A stretch of 46,653 nt of DNA. Source: Chloroflexota bacterium (GTDB lineage Bacteria > Chloroflexota > Dehalococcoidia > Lucifugimonadales > Australimonadaceae). The stretch spans positions 1 through 46,653 of the forward strand of contig PBEP01000001.1 in the NCBI GenBank assembly GCA_002719775.1, in the 5' to 3' direction. Both the position numbers and the translations under genes were made by a program. A model generated the notes under the pieces. It saw only the letters and a program-made list of their open reading frames with translations, made no database searches and was not told where the DNA came from. This document shows positions 8,540 through 18,393 of the stretch, piece by piece (within the stretch, counting starts at the first letter, position 1; the number at the start of each line of letters is the position of its first letter).

Positions 8540-9718
8540 GTGGATAATTTTAAAATTGTAAGCGTGCGAGCTTACACCAGTAGTACAAGAGGGGCTGATT
8601 ATCATTCTCATTCAGGCTATCACTGGATAGACGACCATGTAGCGACTCCTATGGCTAAGTACCCTGAATATAGAGAATCAAGATCTTCTTGGGGCCTTAA
8701 TGCTTTAGGTTCCGTGATTGTCGAAGTTGAGTCTGAATCTGGTCATACTGGATTAGGAGTCAGTACTGGTGGAGTGCCTGCAGCATGGATTATTGAAAAT
8801 CACCTATCCAGATTCATTGAAGGGCAACGAGCAGACCAGGTAGAACAAATCTGGGATCAGATGTTTTTGTCGACAATTTATTACGGAAGAAAAGGCATCA
8901 CGCTTAATGCGATCTCTGCGGTCGATCTTGCTATTTGGGATCTTCTAGGGAAAATTCGAGAGGAGCCCGTTTACCATCTATTAGGTGGGAAAGTACGCCC
9001 GGAAATTGAGTTTTATGCTACGACCGCTAGGCCTGATATTGCCAAGGAATTGGGATTTTTAGGCGGTAAAATGCCACTACTTCACGGCCCAGCAGAGGGC
9101 GAAGAAGGTATGGAGAAAAATATAGAGCGTATGCAAAGTATGCGCGACGCAGTAGGGAATGATTTTTGGTTAATGTACGATTGCTGGATGTGCTTAGATT
9201 TAAATTATGCTCAAAGGTTGGTTGAGAAACTTAGCACCACAGGGATGAAATGGTTAGAGGAAGCATTCTTGCCGGATGATTATTGGAGTTTGAAACAGCT
9301 GCGCGCTACTGCCCCAAAGGGAATGTGGGTAACAGGTGGGGAACACGAGGCAACCTTACAAGGATTTCGAATGATGCTGGAAATGGAATGTGTAGATATT
9401 TTGCAACCTGATGTTGGGTGGTGCGGAGGATTGACCGAGTTAGTTAAAATTGGCGCGTTAGCCGATGAGCATAAGGTTCTAGTTGTTCCGCACGGGTCAA
9501 GCGTTTATTCTTACCACTACGTGATTACCCAACATAATAGTCCCTTCGCAGAATTCTTAGTCATGTCGCCCCAAGCCGATCACGTAATACCAATGTTCGA
9601 GCCGCTATTGTTAGGAGAGCCTGTTCCCGAGAATGGACGCCTGAAAGTTTCTGATAGGCCTGGCTTTGGAGTCGAATTAAATAGAGATGTTGAATTAGAA
9701 CGACCCTTTGTTCATTGA
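8540..9718 (+). CDS. rhmD: L-rhamnonate dehydratase-like enolase-superfamily enzyme
   Basis: Near-continuous match to the remembered RhmD pattern: RSSWGLNALGSVIVEVE, STIYYGRKGITLNAISAVDLAIWDLLGKIREEPVYHLLGG, FYATTARPDIAKELGFLGGKMPLLHGPA, YDCWMCLD, EEAFLPDDYW, GGEHEATLQGF, QPDVGWCGGLTEL, VPHGSSVYSYH. GTG start. Confidence 0.87.
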   Translation: MDNFKIVSVRAYTSSTRGADYHSHSGYHWIDDHVATPMAKYPEYRESRSSWGLNALGSVIVEVESESGHTGLGVSTGGVPAAWIIENHLSRFIEGQRADQVEQIWDQMFLSTIYYGRKGITLNAISAVDLAIWDLLGKIREEPVYHLLGGKVRPEIEFYATTARPDIAKELGFLGGKMPLLHGPAEGEEGMEKNIERMQSMRDAVGNDFWLMYDCWMCLDLNYAQRLVEKLSTTGMKWLEEAFLPDDYWSLKQLRATAPKGMWVTGGEHEATLQGFRMMLEMECVDILQPDVGWCGGLTELVKIGALADEHKVLVVPHGSSVYSYHYVITQHNSPFAEFLVMSPQADHVIPMFEPLLLGEPVPENGRLKVSDRPGFGVELNRDVELERPFVH

Positions 9719-9732
9719 AAGTGAGGTGAATT

Positions 9733-10242
9733 GTGCGTACTTGGTATGACGTTTTCTCAACAAAATGGGGCTGGATTGGAGCGATTGCTTCTGATGAAGG
9801 ATTGCGGCATATGTCTCTCCCTGAGCAATCTACCGATCTTGCAATCCGGCATTTAGCGAAACCTCTTGAGCGTGAAAATCCCCAAGAGTCCAAAAAAGCG
9901 TTTGATGAACTCCAATTACAACTGGATGCATATTTTAGTGGACAGGCAGAAATGCCTCAGCCACGATTGGACTTAGAAGGAGCTACAAAATTCTTTCGTA
10001 ATGTTTGGGATGCTTGTAGATCCATCCCGGCAGGTGAAACACAAACTTACTTATGGTTGGCTGAGAAAGCTGGTAGCCCAAAAGCAGTTAGAGCAGCTGG
10101 TCAAGCAATGGCGAGAAATAGAGTACCGCTCATCATTCCATGCCATCGTGTAATTGGGAGAGATGGCGGGCTGCACGGTTTTGCAGGGCCTGGAATAGGA
10201 ATGAAGGCAAGGTTACTTGAATTAGAAGGTGTAGAACGGTAG
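9733..10242 (+). CDS. ogt: Methylated-DNA--protein-cysteine methyltransferase
   Basis: IPAGETQTYLWLAEKAGSPKAVRAAGQAMARNRVPLIIPCHRVIGRDGGLHGFAGPGIGMKARLLELEG. Confidence 0.95.
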   Translation: MRTWYDVFSTKWGWIGAIASDEGLRHMSLPEQSTDLAIRHLAKPLERENPQESKKAFDELQLQLDAYFSGQAEMPQPRLDLEGATKFFRNVWDACRSIPAGETQTYLWLAEKAGSPKAVRAAGQAMARNRVPLIIPCHRVIGRDGGLHGFAGPGIGMKARLLELEGVER

Positions 10243-10259
10243 CGCTATCTAAAAATAGA

Positions 10260-13200
10260 TTATCGTTTTTGGATGGTGAGTGCTCTTGGGTTGTCTAGGA
10301 GAGTCGCTAGTCGATCAGCTAGTTCTTCAGAGTATGAAGTTTTAATTATCCTCATTTCCACTCTCCACCTTTTGCCGCCACTTGCGATCACGAGGTCAAC
10401 ATCATCTGCACCTGGGTACTCTAAGATAATCTGGAGTACTGATTTTAATAAATATTGATCATCTTCTGGTTTATCTGTTTCAGTTAAATTAACTAGCAAA
10501 AGACTGTTCTTCGCTTCAGTTGAGACCTTGATATTCTGGTTCTCAGGAGTTTTTGGGGCTCTTACTGCAGGTTCTGGAATGATCCCATTGTGATGACCAT
10601 TTTGGTCATTAAGTATTGGTTGGTTATTGCTAGTTGGGGTTTTCACCTGATTTACAGCTAATGAGTGAGTTTCATTGTCAGCTTCAACTGCTTCGATCCT
10701 TTCCTGTTCAGCCGGAGGATTAGCACTTGAAGGAGCAAGCGGTGAGGGGTATTCAGGAATGATGTCATTGCCAGTCCATTCCACAATTTTTGGTTCAGGC
10801 AAGACTTCGGCCAGTGCCTCTGGCCTATCTGAGGGGATCTCATAAACAGAAGCGCCGTCACAGTGCATTGTTAATTCATCATTCCTGGTCCGAATAGTAC
10901 CATTCAGATGTACTAGATTCCCTTGAACCCAGACATCACTAGTCGTTTGGTATGTACGGCTCCAGACTGCAACATCTAAAGGTCCGTCCATTAACTCTAG
11001 AGTTACGAATGCGATACGGTCACCGTTTTTGTCCGATTGAAGGCGTGTATTGCTGACTTGCCCAACAAGGGCGACTTTCATGCCTACTTCCAGTTGCGAT
11101 TTTGATATGACTGCTCCTTCTGGGACGTTTGGCGCTATTGATTCTAGAATTTGTGAACTTAAAGATACCCCCATCAACTCACGTTCCCAAAGGGCTTGTT
11201 CGATAGTTGAAGGCTCTTCTGAATCTGATAGCGTTACTCCTACCATAGGTGGTGGGACTGATTCGCCGAACAAATTAAACATGTTAGTCTGCCCAGACTC
11301 TTTCAGCTGATATTCACGCTGTACAAGGCTCACTAGGCTATCTAGGCTTGCGAGCAATTGACCCCTTCGTCCAAATTGATCTAAAGCTCCTACCTTGATT
11401 AAACTTTCTAAAACCCTTCTATTCCCAGCAGCACCTCCAGATCTTCTGGCAAAATCCTCCAAATTTTTGAAATAACCTTCAAACTTTCTACTTTCCACTA
11501 AATCTGAAACCGCTGATGCCCCTACATTCTTAACAGCAGCAAGTCCGTATGCAATCTCTTCTTTTGCAATATCACTATCTTTGATTTCAGGGGAACTAGT
11601 GACAGAGAAACCTACGTCACTACCATTTATATCAGGTGGAAGAACTTTAATTCCTAAGCGAGCGCACTCGGCCACCATCATTGCAATGCGCTCAGCATTT
11701 CCAGAATACGCATTCATAGCGCAAGCCATAAATTCAACTGGATAATTAGCTTTAAAAAACGCAGTCCAGTAAGCTACTACTGCGTAGCTGACACTATGCG
11801 CCTTGTTAAAAGCATAACCCGCAAATGGTTCAATCAGGTCAAAAATTTCTTTCGCTATTTGCTCTGTATATCCTAGATTTTTCGCACCTGTTACAAACTT
11901 TTCTCTTTCTTCTTCCATCAGGCTTCTGATCTTTTTCCCCATAGCTTTTCTTACTATGTCAGCTTCACCTAAAGAGTATCCTGCGAAAGTTCTCAAGATA
12001 TGAAGCACTTGATCTTGATATACGATAATCCCGAATGTCTCTTCTAATATTTCTTTAAGAGCATCATGGGGGTACTCAATTGGCGCCCTCCCAAATTTGG
12101 AATCAATAAATCTAGGAATGTGTTCCATGGGGCCAGGGCGGTAAAGTGCAACCATAGCTGCAAGTTCGCCCAGTGTTTCAGGTTTTAATTCCTTGATGTA
12201 CCTCCTCATTCCTGGAGACTCCAATTGGAAAATTGCTGTGGTTTCCCCTGAAGCCAAAAGCTCAAAAGTCTTGTCGTCATCAAATTTAATGGTATTTAGA
12301 GAGATAGATACTCCATGCCTTTTTTCTACTGACTCTATGGTTTCAGCGAGAATCGTGTAATTGATAAGTCCGAGGAAATCCATTTTTAGCAATCCAAGTT
12401 TTGCTAGTGGTTCCATGGCATATTGAGTCATTGCAATGGCATTTTCTGTGCCTTTGGTTGGCCTTTGGAGAGGGATATTATTCGTTAATGGGTCCGAAGA
12501 AATAACAATGCCTGCGGCGTGGGTGCTTGAATTCCTTACCGTACCTTCAAGCTTTTGTGCAGCATCAAGCAGCGCTTTGTATGAATGATCGTTTTGGTAT
12601 ATGTCCCTTAGTTCAGCAGATTCACTAAAAGCTGTTTCAAGGGTCATACCCACACGGGCTGGTACGAGACGAGCTATTCGATCTACGTCCGCATATTGCA
12701 TTCCAAGTGCACGACCTACATCCCGAATTACGGCCTTGGCACCTAGTGTGCCAAATGTAATTATTTGTGCAACATGATCTTCACCGTATTTGGTCACAAG
12801 GTAACGTATCGCTTCATCTCGACGATCATCTTGGAAATCCAGATCAATATCAGGCATTTCTTTACGCTCAATATTTAAAAAGCGTTCAAATACCAATTGA
12901 TATTCGAGAGGGTCAATGTCCGTAACGCCAAGGCAATAGAGTACCAAGGAGGATGCAGCGCTACCTCTAACGCCAAAGATAATATGGTTATTTCTGGCAA
13001 ATTCCGCGATATCCCAGACTACTAAAAAGTAATTGGGGTATTGCGTTTTTGTAATTACGTCTAATTCGTAAGATAGTCGTTGATTTTGAATTTCATTACC
13101 AGATCCAAACTTTTGTTCAAAACCTTGCCAACTTAATCGGCGCAAATATGAATCTGCATCTTCTGCGCTTTCAATAGGGTATTCGGGTAAATGTAGTTTT

Positions 13201-14027
13201 GTGAAATCAAGCTCAAAATCCACAGAATCCGCAACAGCCATTGTATTGGATAGCGCTTCTGGAAGGTCAGAAAACAAATACTCCATTTCCTCAGGGCTTT
13301 TTAAATAATAAGAATCATCTGATATTTTCATTCGTGATTGATCATTAATTGTTGTGTTTGTTTGAATGCAGACCATTACATCTTGCATATCAGCATCCTC
13401 TTTATAGACGTAATGTAAGTCATTGGTAGCAATTAGAGGTATATCAAGCTTCTCAGCAATATGGATCAATCCTGAATTCAGCCGATCTAAAAATTCAAGA
13501 TTCTCATGGCGTTGTAATTCAAGGTAGAACTGAGAAAAAGAATCCTTATAAAAGCGCGCCAATTCTTCGGCTCGTGAAGTATCACCGTCTATTAGGAAGC
13601 GAGATATTTCTGATGAAGGACAACCTGATAAAACAATGAGCCCATCAGCCCTCGATGAAAGCAAATTTTTATCAACTCTAGGTTTGTAGTAGAAACCTTC
13701 AGTATTTGCTTTAGAAACTAGATAGAGCAAGTTCGTGTAGCCTAAGGTATTTTGGGCCAGTACTGTCAAATGTGAAGGGGTTTTTTCGGCGGAATTCCTG
13801 TCTTCAAGAGAACCACTGGCAACATAGAGCTCACAACCAATTATTGGCTTTATTCCTTCAGCAGTACATGCTTCGTAAAAGTCTATAGCACCGTGCATTA
13901 CACCATGGTCGGTGAGTCCCAATGCAGACATGCCTTGATTCTTTGCGTGCTTAACTAATGCTTGAATATGGCTGAGGCCATCAAGCATGCTGAACTCCGA
14001 ATGAACATGAAGATGTGTAAAGGACAT
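10260..14027 (-). CDS. dnaE: DNA polymerase III subunit alpha with N-terminal PHP domain
   Basis: THLHVHSEFSMLDGLSHI, LTDHGVMHG, FGVRGSAASSLVLYCLG, EMPDIDLDFQDDRRDEAI, YQDQVLHIL, PFAGYAFNKAHSVSYAVVAYWTAFFKANYPVEFMA, OB-fold region. Confidence 0.97.
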   Translation of the reverse strand: MSFTHLHVHSEFSMLDGLSHIQALVKHAKNQGMSALGLTDHGVMHGAIDFYEACTAEGIKPIIGCELYVASGSLEDRNSAEKTPSHLTVLAQNTLGYTNLLYLVSKANTEGFYYKPRVDKNLLSSRADGLIVLSGCPSSEISRFLIDGDTSRAEELARFYKDSFSQFYLELQRHENLEFLDRLNSGLIHIAEKLDIPLIATNDLHYVYKEDADMQDVMVCIQTNTTINDQSRMKISDDSYYLKSPEEMEYLFSDLPEALSNTMAVADSVDFELDFTKLHLPEYPIESAEDADSYLRRLSWQGFEQKFGSGNEIQNQRLSYELDVITKTQYPNYFLVVWDIAEFARNNHIIFGVRGSAASSLVLYCLGVTDIDPLEYQLVFERFLNIERKEMPDIDLDFQDDRRDEAIRYLVTKYGEDHVAQIITFGTLGAKAVIRDVGRALGMQYADVDRIARLVPARVGMTLETAFSESAELRDIYQNDHSYKALLDAAQKLEGTVRNSSTHAAGIVISSDPLTNNIPLQRPTKGTENAIAMTQYAMEPLAKLGLLKMDFLGLINYTILAETIESVEKRHGVSISLNTIKFDDDKTFELLASGETTAIFQLESPGMRRYIKELKPETLGELAAMVALYRPGPMEHIPRFIDSKFGRAPIEYPHDALKEILEETFGIIVYQDQVLHILRTFAGYSLGEADIVRKAMGKKIRSLMEEEREKFVTGAKNLGYTEQIAKEIFDLIEPFAGYAFNKAHSVSYAVVAYWTAFFKANYPVEFMACAMNAYSGNAERIAMMVAECARLGIKVLPPDINGSDVGFSVTSSPEIKDSDIAKEEIAYGLAAVKNVGASAVSDLVESRKFEGYFKNLEDFARRSGGAAGNRRVLESLIKVGALDQFGRRGQLLASLDSLVSLVQREYQLKESGQTNMFNLFGESVPPPMVGVTLSDSEEPSTIEQALWERELMGVSLSSQILESIAPNVPEGAVISKSQLEVGMKVALVGQVSNTRLQSDKNGDRIAFVTLELMDGPLDVAVWSRTYQTTSDVWVQGNLVHLNGTIRTRNDELTMHCDGASVYEIPSDRPEALAEVLPEPKIVEWTGNDIIPEYPSPLAPSSANPPAEQERIEAVEADNETHSLAVNQVKTPTSNNQPILNDQNGHHNGIIPEPAVRAPKTPENQNIKVSTEAKNSLLLVNLTETDKPEDDQYLLKSVLQIILEYPGADDVDLVIASGGKRWRVEMRIIKTSYSEELADRLATLLDNPRALTIQKR

Positions 14028-14214
14028 AGTTTATTAATATTTCAACAGGCGACTATTATACGAATTCAATGAATTCGTCCCAAGAGTAATAACTCAATAT
14101 TTGGCGATTTTTGAACCATTTGCACATTATGATGTGTAATCTCTGGCATTTACCATTACTCACAAATTTAAATATAATCTACTTGAATGTAATAAAATAA
14201 ATTTATTCACAGAA

Positions 14215-15612
14215 TTGCTTATTCAGATGTCAGAGAAACTAGAAATGGAAGTTGAAAATCAAAGTAAATATGAAGTAACACTCAATCGCCTTCTTACTCT
14301 TGCTGACTTTGAAAGAAACAATCTGGGCCAGCGTAAGAAATCATTCATAGGACTCAGCAGAATGATTGAGCTTGTTCAGCGTTTAGGCAACCCTCAAAAT
14401 TGCGCACCAGTTGTCCATGTTGCAGGAACTAAAGGAAAAGGTTCTGTGGCGAGCATGGTATCAAGTATTTTGCAAAAAGAAGGATTAAAAGTAGGGCTCT
14501 TCACCTCTCCGCATTTACTTACTTTTCGCGAGCGCATTCGTATAAACGGTACTCCATTAAATGAAGAAACTTTTGTAGAGGCACTTGAGTCAATCTGGCC
14601 AGAAGTGATTGGGATGGGAATTCCAGGTTCAGATGAATGTCCTTCTACGTTTGAATGCCTCACAGCTATGGCTTTCCACGCATTCAAAAAAGAAAAAGTT
14701 GATGTTCAAGTAATTGAGGTTGGGCTGGGAGGCCGACTTGACTCTACAAATGTTGCAGAAGGCAATGTCTCAGTGATCACATCATTGAGCTTAGACCATG
14801 TAAATGTACTAGGAGGAACAATAGAGGCGATAGCTCAAGAGAAATCAGGGATAATCAAGCAGAATTCTATTGTGGTATCCGCTCCTCAGATTATGGAAGC
14901 ATATGGTGTAATTGAAGAGACTTGTTTTCGCCAAAATGCTCAGCTGATTTCACTTGGCAAAGACATTTATTGGGAAAGTGAACACTCTGATTTAAAGAGT
15001 CAATCATTTAATGTTAAATTCGAAAACAAGAAATTCCATGTTGAATTACCTTTACTAGGGGCACATCAACAAGAAAATGCAGCTGCTGCTATAGCTGCTG
15101 TGCTTTCATTAGTTCCGACTATATCTAGTAAAAGTATTGAATTCGGATTAGCTGAGGCGAACTGGGAAGGTCGATTCCAAGTAATTTCAGAAAAACCATA
15201 TGTTGTGTTAGACGGCGCTCATAACGAATATTCGATGGCATGTTTGTATCAGGCCATCGTTAATTACTTCCCTGGTAAAAAAACTAAGCTTGTTTTCGGT
15301 TGTTCAACTGATAAAGATCTAATCGCGATGGCCAAGGCAATTGCACCTGTCACAAGTGAAGTAATTAGTTGTTCATCGAGACATCCCAAATCTGCCAACC
15401 AGCAAATTATTTGCGAAATTTTTAACTCCTTGGGGATACCCTCAAAATCATCAGGGTCTGTTCAGCAAGCATTGAAACAGGTATTGGCTGAGGCTTCGTC
15501 AGATGAATTGATTGTAGTAACAGGCTCGCTATTCGTAGTTGGTGAATCTATTGAGTTTTGGCGTAATATATCTCCTGAGCTTTATCCTTTATTGAGAACG
15601 GGGCTGCATTAG
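14215..15612 (+). CDS. folC: Bifunctional folylpolyglutamate synthase/dihydrofolate synthase
   Basis: VVHVAGTKGKGSVASMVSSILQKEGLKVGLFTSPHL, EVGLGGRLDSTNV, GAHQQENAAAAIAAV, LDGAHNEYSM. Confidence 0.93.
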   Translation: MLIQMSEKLEMEVENQSKYEVTLNRLLTLADFERNNLGQRKKSFIGLSRMIELVQRLGNPQNCAPVVHVAGTKGKGSVASMVSSILQKEGLKVGLFTSPHLLTFRERIRINGTPLNEETFVEALESIWPEVIGMGIPGSDECPSTFECLTAMAFHAFKKEKVDVQVIEVGLGGRLDSTNVAEGNVSVITSLSLDHVNVLGGTIEAIAQEKSGIIKQNSIVVSAPQIMEAYGVIEETCFRQNAQLISLGKDIYWESEHSDLKSQSFNVKFENKKFHVELPLLGAHQQENAAAAIAAVLSLVPTISSKSIEFGLAEANWEGRFQVISEKPYVVLDGAHNEYSMACLYQAIVNYFPGKKTKLVFGCSTDKDLIAMAKAIAPVTSEVISCSSRHPKSANQQIICEIFNSLGIPSKSSGSVQQALKQVLAEASSDELIVVTGSLFVVGESIEFWRNISPELYPLLRTGLH

Positions 15613-16862
15613 TGCGAAATTTGAATAAAAGAGTAGTAGTAACAGGTCTAGGGGCAATAACTCCTCTTGGAGAATCGGTTTCAGAATTCTGGAATGGTTT
15701 AGTTTCAGGTACTTCAGGAGTTGGCCCTATGACTTTGGCAGATCCCAGTGCTTACTCCTGTAAAATTTCAGGTGAGGTCAGTAACTTTGACCCAGAAAAG
15801 CACATTGATAAAAGAGAAGCAAGAAGGATGTCTCGCTTTTCTCAATTAGCAATTTCTGCATCCTCAGAGGCGCTTAATGCCGCCGGGATTTCTTATGAAA
15901 AAATAGACCGTACCAGAATGGGCGTTATTTTGGGTAATGGGAACGGAGGATATCCCGATATAGAGGCTGCAGTTAGGCAGATTGCTCGTGGTGAAGGTAC
16001 CCGACTTTCTCCTTTTTACTTCCCTATGACTTTGCCAAATATGGCTGCAGCAAATGTTAGCAGGTTGTTTGGTGCAGAGGGAGTTTGCTCTACTGTTACT
16101 ACTGCTTGTGCAGCATCGACACATGCTATTGGCGATGCAATGACCGCAATTAGGAATGGCATTGCTGATGTTGTCATAACAGGAGGAGCTGAAGCAGGCA
16201 TTAGTGAATTAGGGCTTGCTGGGTTTTGTGCAATGAGAGCATTAACTTCAAGGAACGACCAACCAGAGAGTGCAAGTAGGCCATTCGACCTTGAGAGGGA
16301 CGGATTTATTCCTTCTGAAGGTGCAGGAATTTTGATTTTAGAGGAAATGGAACATGCAATATCTAGGGGTGCGGATATAATTGTAGAGCTAATTGGCAGC
16401 GGGTCCTCATCTGATGCATTTCACCAATTTCAGCCAGATTCAACTGGAGCTGGTGCCGCACGAGCAATAAGCCTCGCTATAAACGATGCAGGAATCCAGC
16501 CTGACGAGATTGATTATATAAACGCACACGGAACATCAACTCCTCTGAATGATGCTATTGAGACTAATGCAATAAAGAGTGCTTTAGGAGGATCTGCCAA
16601 TTCTGTTCCTATAAGTTCAACAAAATCAATGATAGGCCATGCTTTGGGTGCTAGTGGGGGAATGGAGGCAGTAGCCTGTGTTAAAACTATAGAGACGGGA
16701 ATTATTCACCCGACGATTAATTACTCGAACCCTGATCCGGATTGTGGTCTTGATTACGTACCGAACATTGCCAGGGATTTGCCAGTGAGTACCGTACTTT
16801 CCAACTCATTTGGTTTTGGGGGGCAAAACTCTTGTGTCATTTTTAGAGCATTTGAGCAATAA
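15612..16862 (+). CDS. fabF: Beta-ketoacyl-ACP synthase II
   Basis: RVVVTGLGAITPLGESVSEFWNGLVSGTSGVGPMT, TTACAASTHAIGDA (Cys), NAHGTSTPLND, KSMIGHALGASGG, NSFGFGGQNSCVIF; overlaps the folC stop (TAGTG). Confidence 0.96.
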   Translation: MRNLNKRVVVTGLGAITPLGESVSEFWNGLVSGTSGVGPMTLADPSAYSCKISGEVSNFDPEKHIDKREARRMSRFSQLAISASSEALNAAGISYEKIDRTRMGVILGNGNGGYPDIEAAVRQIARGEGTRLSPFYFPMTLPNMAAANVSRLFGAEGVCSTVTTACAASTHAIGDAMTAIRNGIADVVITGGAEAGISELGLAGFCAMRALTSRNDQPESASRPFDLERDGFIPSEGAGILILEEMEHAISRGADIIVELIGSGSSSDAFHQFQPDSTGAGAARAISLAINDAGIQPDEIDYINAHGTSTPLNDAIETNAIKSALGGSANSVPISSTKSMIGHALGASGGMEAVACVKTIETGIIHPTINYSNPDPDCGLDYVPNIARDLPVSTVLSNSFGFGGQNSCVIFRAFEQ

Positions 16863-16901
16863 AGGCTAGCAGTAAACATAATTACACTTTATGATAGGTG
16901 T

Positions 16902-17126
16902 ATGACAAGCGCAGATAAACTTATTGTGTACACAAGGCCTGATTGTTCTTATTCTGATGCACTGAAATGGGATTTAGATTCTGATGGTGTGGATTACACG
17001 GAAATTGACTTGTCAATTCATCCTGAGCATGTTCCAGAAGTTGAGCGCATAACTGGCGGCGAAAGGATCACCCCTGTTATGGTTGAAGGCGACTTCGTTG
17101 CTGTAGGTTACAAAGGCGTAGGCTGA
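16902..17126 (+). CDS. Glutaredoxin-like protein (CSYS motif)
   Basis: LIVYTRPDCSYSDALKWDLDSDGVDYTEIDLSIHPEHVPEVERITGGERITPVMVEGDFVAVGY. Confidence 0.8.
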   Translation: MTSADKLIVYTRPDCSYSDALKWDLDSDGVDYTEIDLSIHPEHVPEVERITGGERITPVMVEGDFVAVGYKGVG

Positions 17127-17163
17127 GCGTTTTAACTTTAGGCCGTGAGCCTTTCAAATACCG

Positions 17164-17242
17164 GGCCCGGTGGTGTAGTCTGGTTTAACACACCTCCCTG
17201 TCAAGGAGGAGATCACGGGTTCAAATCCCGTCCGGGTCGCCA
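17164..17242 (+). tRNA. tRNA-Asp (GTC)
   Basis: GGCCCGG...CCTCC-CTGTCAA-GGAGG...CGGGTTCAAATCCCG..CCGGGTC-G-CCA cloverleaf with encoded CCA. Confidence 0.95.
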
Positions 17243-17288
17243 GATATTTTCTTTTTGCTGGAATTTTTAGAAAAGCTAAAATTAACGT

Positions 17289-17687
17289 TTATTTATTAGT
17301 TATTCTTTTGATTTGCTCAGCGAACGCTACAGGGTCTCGTGGTTTAATGAATATCCTTGAACCCGAATTAAGCACTAAGAAAACACTAGTACCTACGAGA
17401 GCGACATTCACAGTTTCGACTATATTGATTTCCGATACTGGAACTAATCTTGTACGGACCATACGATATTTAATCACTAAGGTGTCATTGAAAAGAAGGT
17501 ACCTGGCATGAGTGAAAAACAAGACATAGCCAATTGCTACAATTCCAAATAAAAGAGATAAAGAATTGCCGCTCAGGCCACTAAATAGCATAAATCCTCC
17601 CAGAGCAATAGTGATGATATCAACTATCGCTAGGGGTCTGATATCAGAATGGAGTGGTGATTGCTTATTGCTATCTGGAGTCGACAT
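17289..17687 (-). CDS. Small membrane protein, bacterial PH-domain-like
   Basis: Two hydrophobic segments, then a beta-rich tail (LLFNDTLVIKYRMVRTRLVPVSEINIVETVNV..LVLNSGSRIFIKPRDPVAFAEQIKRI). Confidence 0.5.
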   Translation of the reverse strand: MSTPDSNKQSPLHSDIRPLAIVDIITIALGGFMLFSGLSGNSLSLLFGIVAIGYVLFFTHARYLLFNDTLVIKYRMVRTRLVPVSEINIVETVNVALVGTSVFLVLNSGSRIFIKPRDPVAFAEQIKRITNK

Positions 17688-17728
17688 TGCAACATCATAT
17701 ATCAATTTCTAAAGGATGTCTTAATTAA

Positions 17729-17759
17729 AACAACACCCCGGTTTGACCGAGGTGTTGTT
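17729..17759 (-). terminator. Intrinsic terminator for the 55-aa ORF
   Basis: Minus strand AACAACACC-TCGGTCAAACCGG-GGTGTTGTT followed by TTAATTAAG. Confidence 0.85.
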
Positions 17760-17767
17760 GGGAGGAG

Positions 17768-17935
17768 TTATGCTGCGGCTGTAGTGGTATCGTCGCTATT
17801 TTTTCGTTTGGAAAAAAAAGCGATATTGGATGAATGAGTTCTAACAATCCGTGCAGCATTTGGCACTTCTGCGTTAACTTGAGCGGTTGTATGTCCCAAG
17901 AACGCCTTCCCAATCAATTCAATCATGCTAAACAT
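17768..17935 (-). CDS. Uncharacterised 55-aa small protein
   Basis: ATG preceded at 6 nt by AGGAGG; MFSMIELIGKAFLGHTTAQVNAEVPNAARIVRTHSSNIAFFSKRKNSDDTTTAAA; own promoter and terminator. Confidence 0.6.
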   Translation of the reverse strand: MFSMIELIGKAFLGHTTAQVNAEVPNAARIVRTHSSNIAFFSKRKNSDDTTTAAA

Positions 17936-18046
17936 GGCAAACCTCCTTTTATACGGCATACCTAGATTTTCCAATCGTTCTACGAGTAGGCTCTTTTCAG
18001 TAACCTCTACTCATCCTTCGAATAACAATCCGGGCTGACCAAAGAC

Positions 18047-18075
18047 ATTATACGATATTACGAATTTCGTTGCAA
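18047..18075 (-). promoter_or_regulatory. Predicted sigma70-type promoter for the 55-aa ORF
   Basis: Minus strand TTGCAA-17 nt-TATAAT. Confidence 0.65.
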
Positions 18076-18195
18076 CTATGAAAATAAACCTAATGACAAT
18101 TATAAGAAAATCATAATAAGTTATTAACATTTGAAATAAACATTGAGTTTAGCTGTAAAATATCAAGAATCAAATTTCGTAACTAAATGAACGAA

Positions 18196-18393
18196 TCAGG
18201 AATTTTTATTTTTTCCTGTAATAACCTTCACTCTTTTCTCTATTCTCGATCTTGGAATTACTAAATAGTGATTACAGAGCAAGCATCTTATGCCTATATC
18301 CGCACCAATTCGCTCAACTCGCCAAGAATTTCCACCACATGGATGCGACTTGCGAAGAGTTAAAATATCACCTAAGTGGAACTGCTTTACCAA
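18196..18393 (-). CDS. DUF951-family protein
   Basis: LGDILTLRKSHPCGGNSWRVERIGADIGIRCLLCNHYLVIPRSRIEKRVKVI; start overlaps pyrF end. Confidence 0.85.
   Translation of the reverse strand: MVKQFHLGDILTLRKSHPCGGNSWRVERIGADIGIRCLLCNHYLVIPRSRIEKRVKVITGKNKNS

Noticed and set aside
10247-10260. ATCTA-AAAA-TAGAT hairpin between ogt and dnaE
   Set aside because: Only 5 A/T-rich base pairs; cannot be distinguished from chance.
10658-10861. 67-aa minus-strand ORF within dnaE
   Set aside because: Alternate frame of the dnaE C-terminal linker, no start context or homology.
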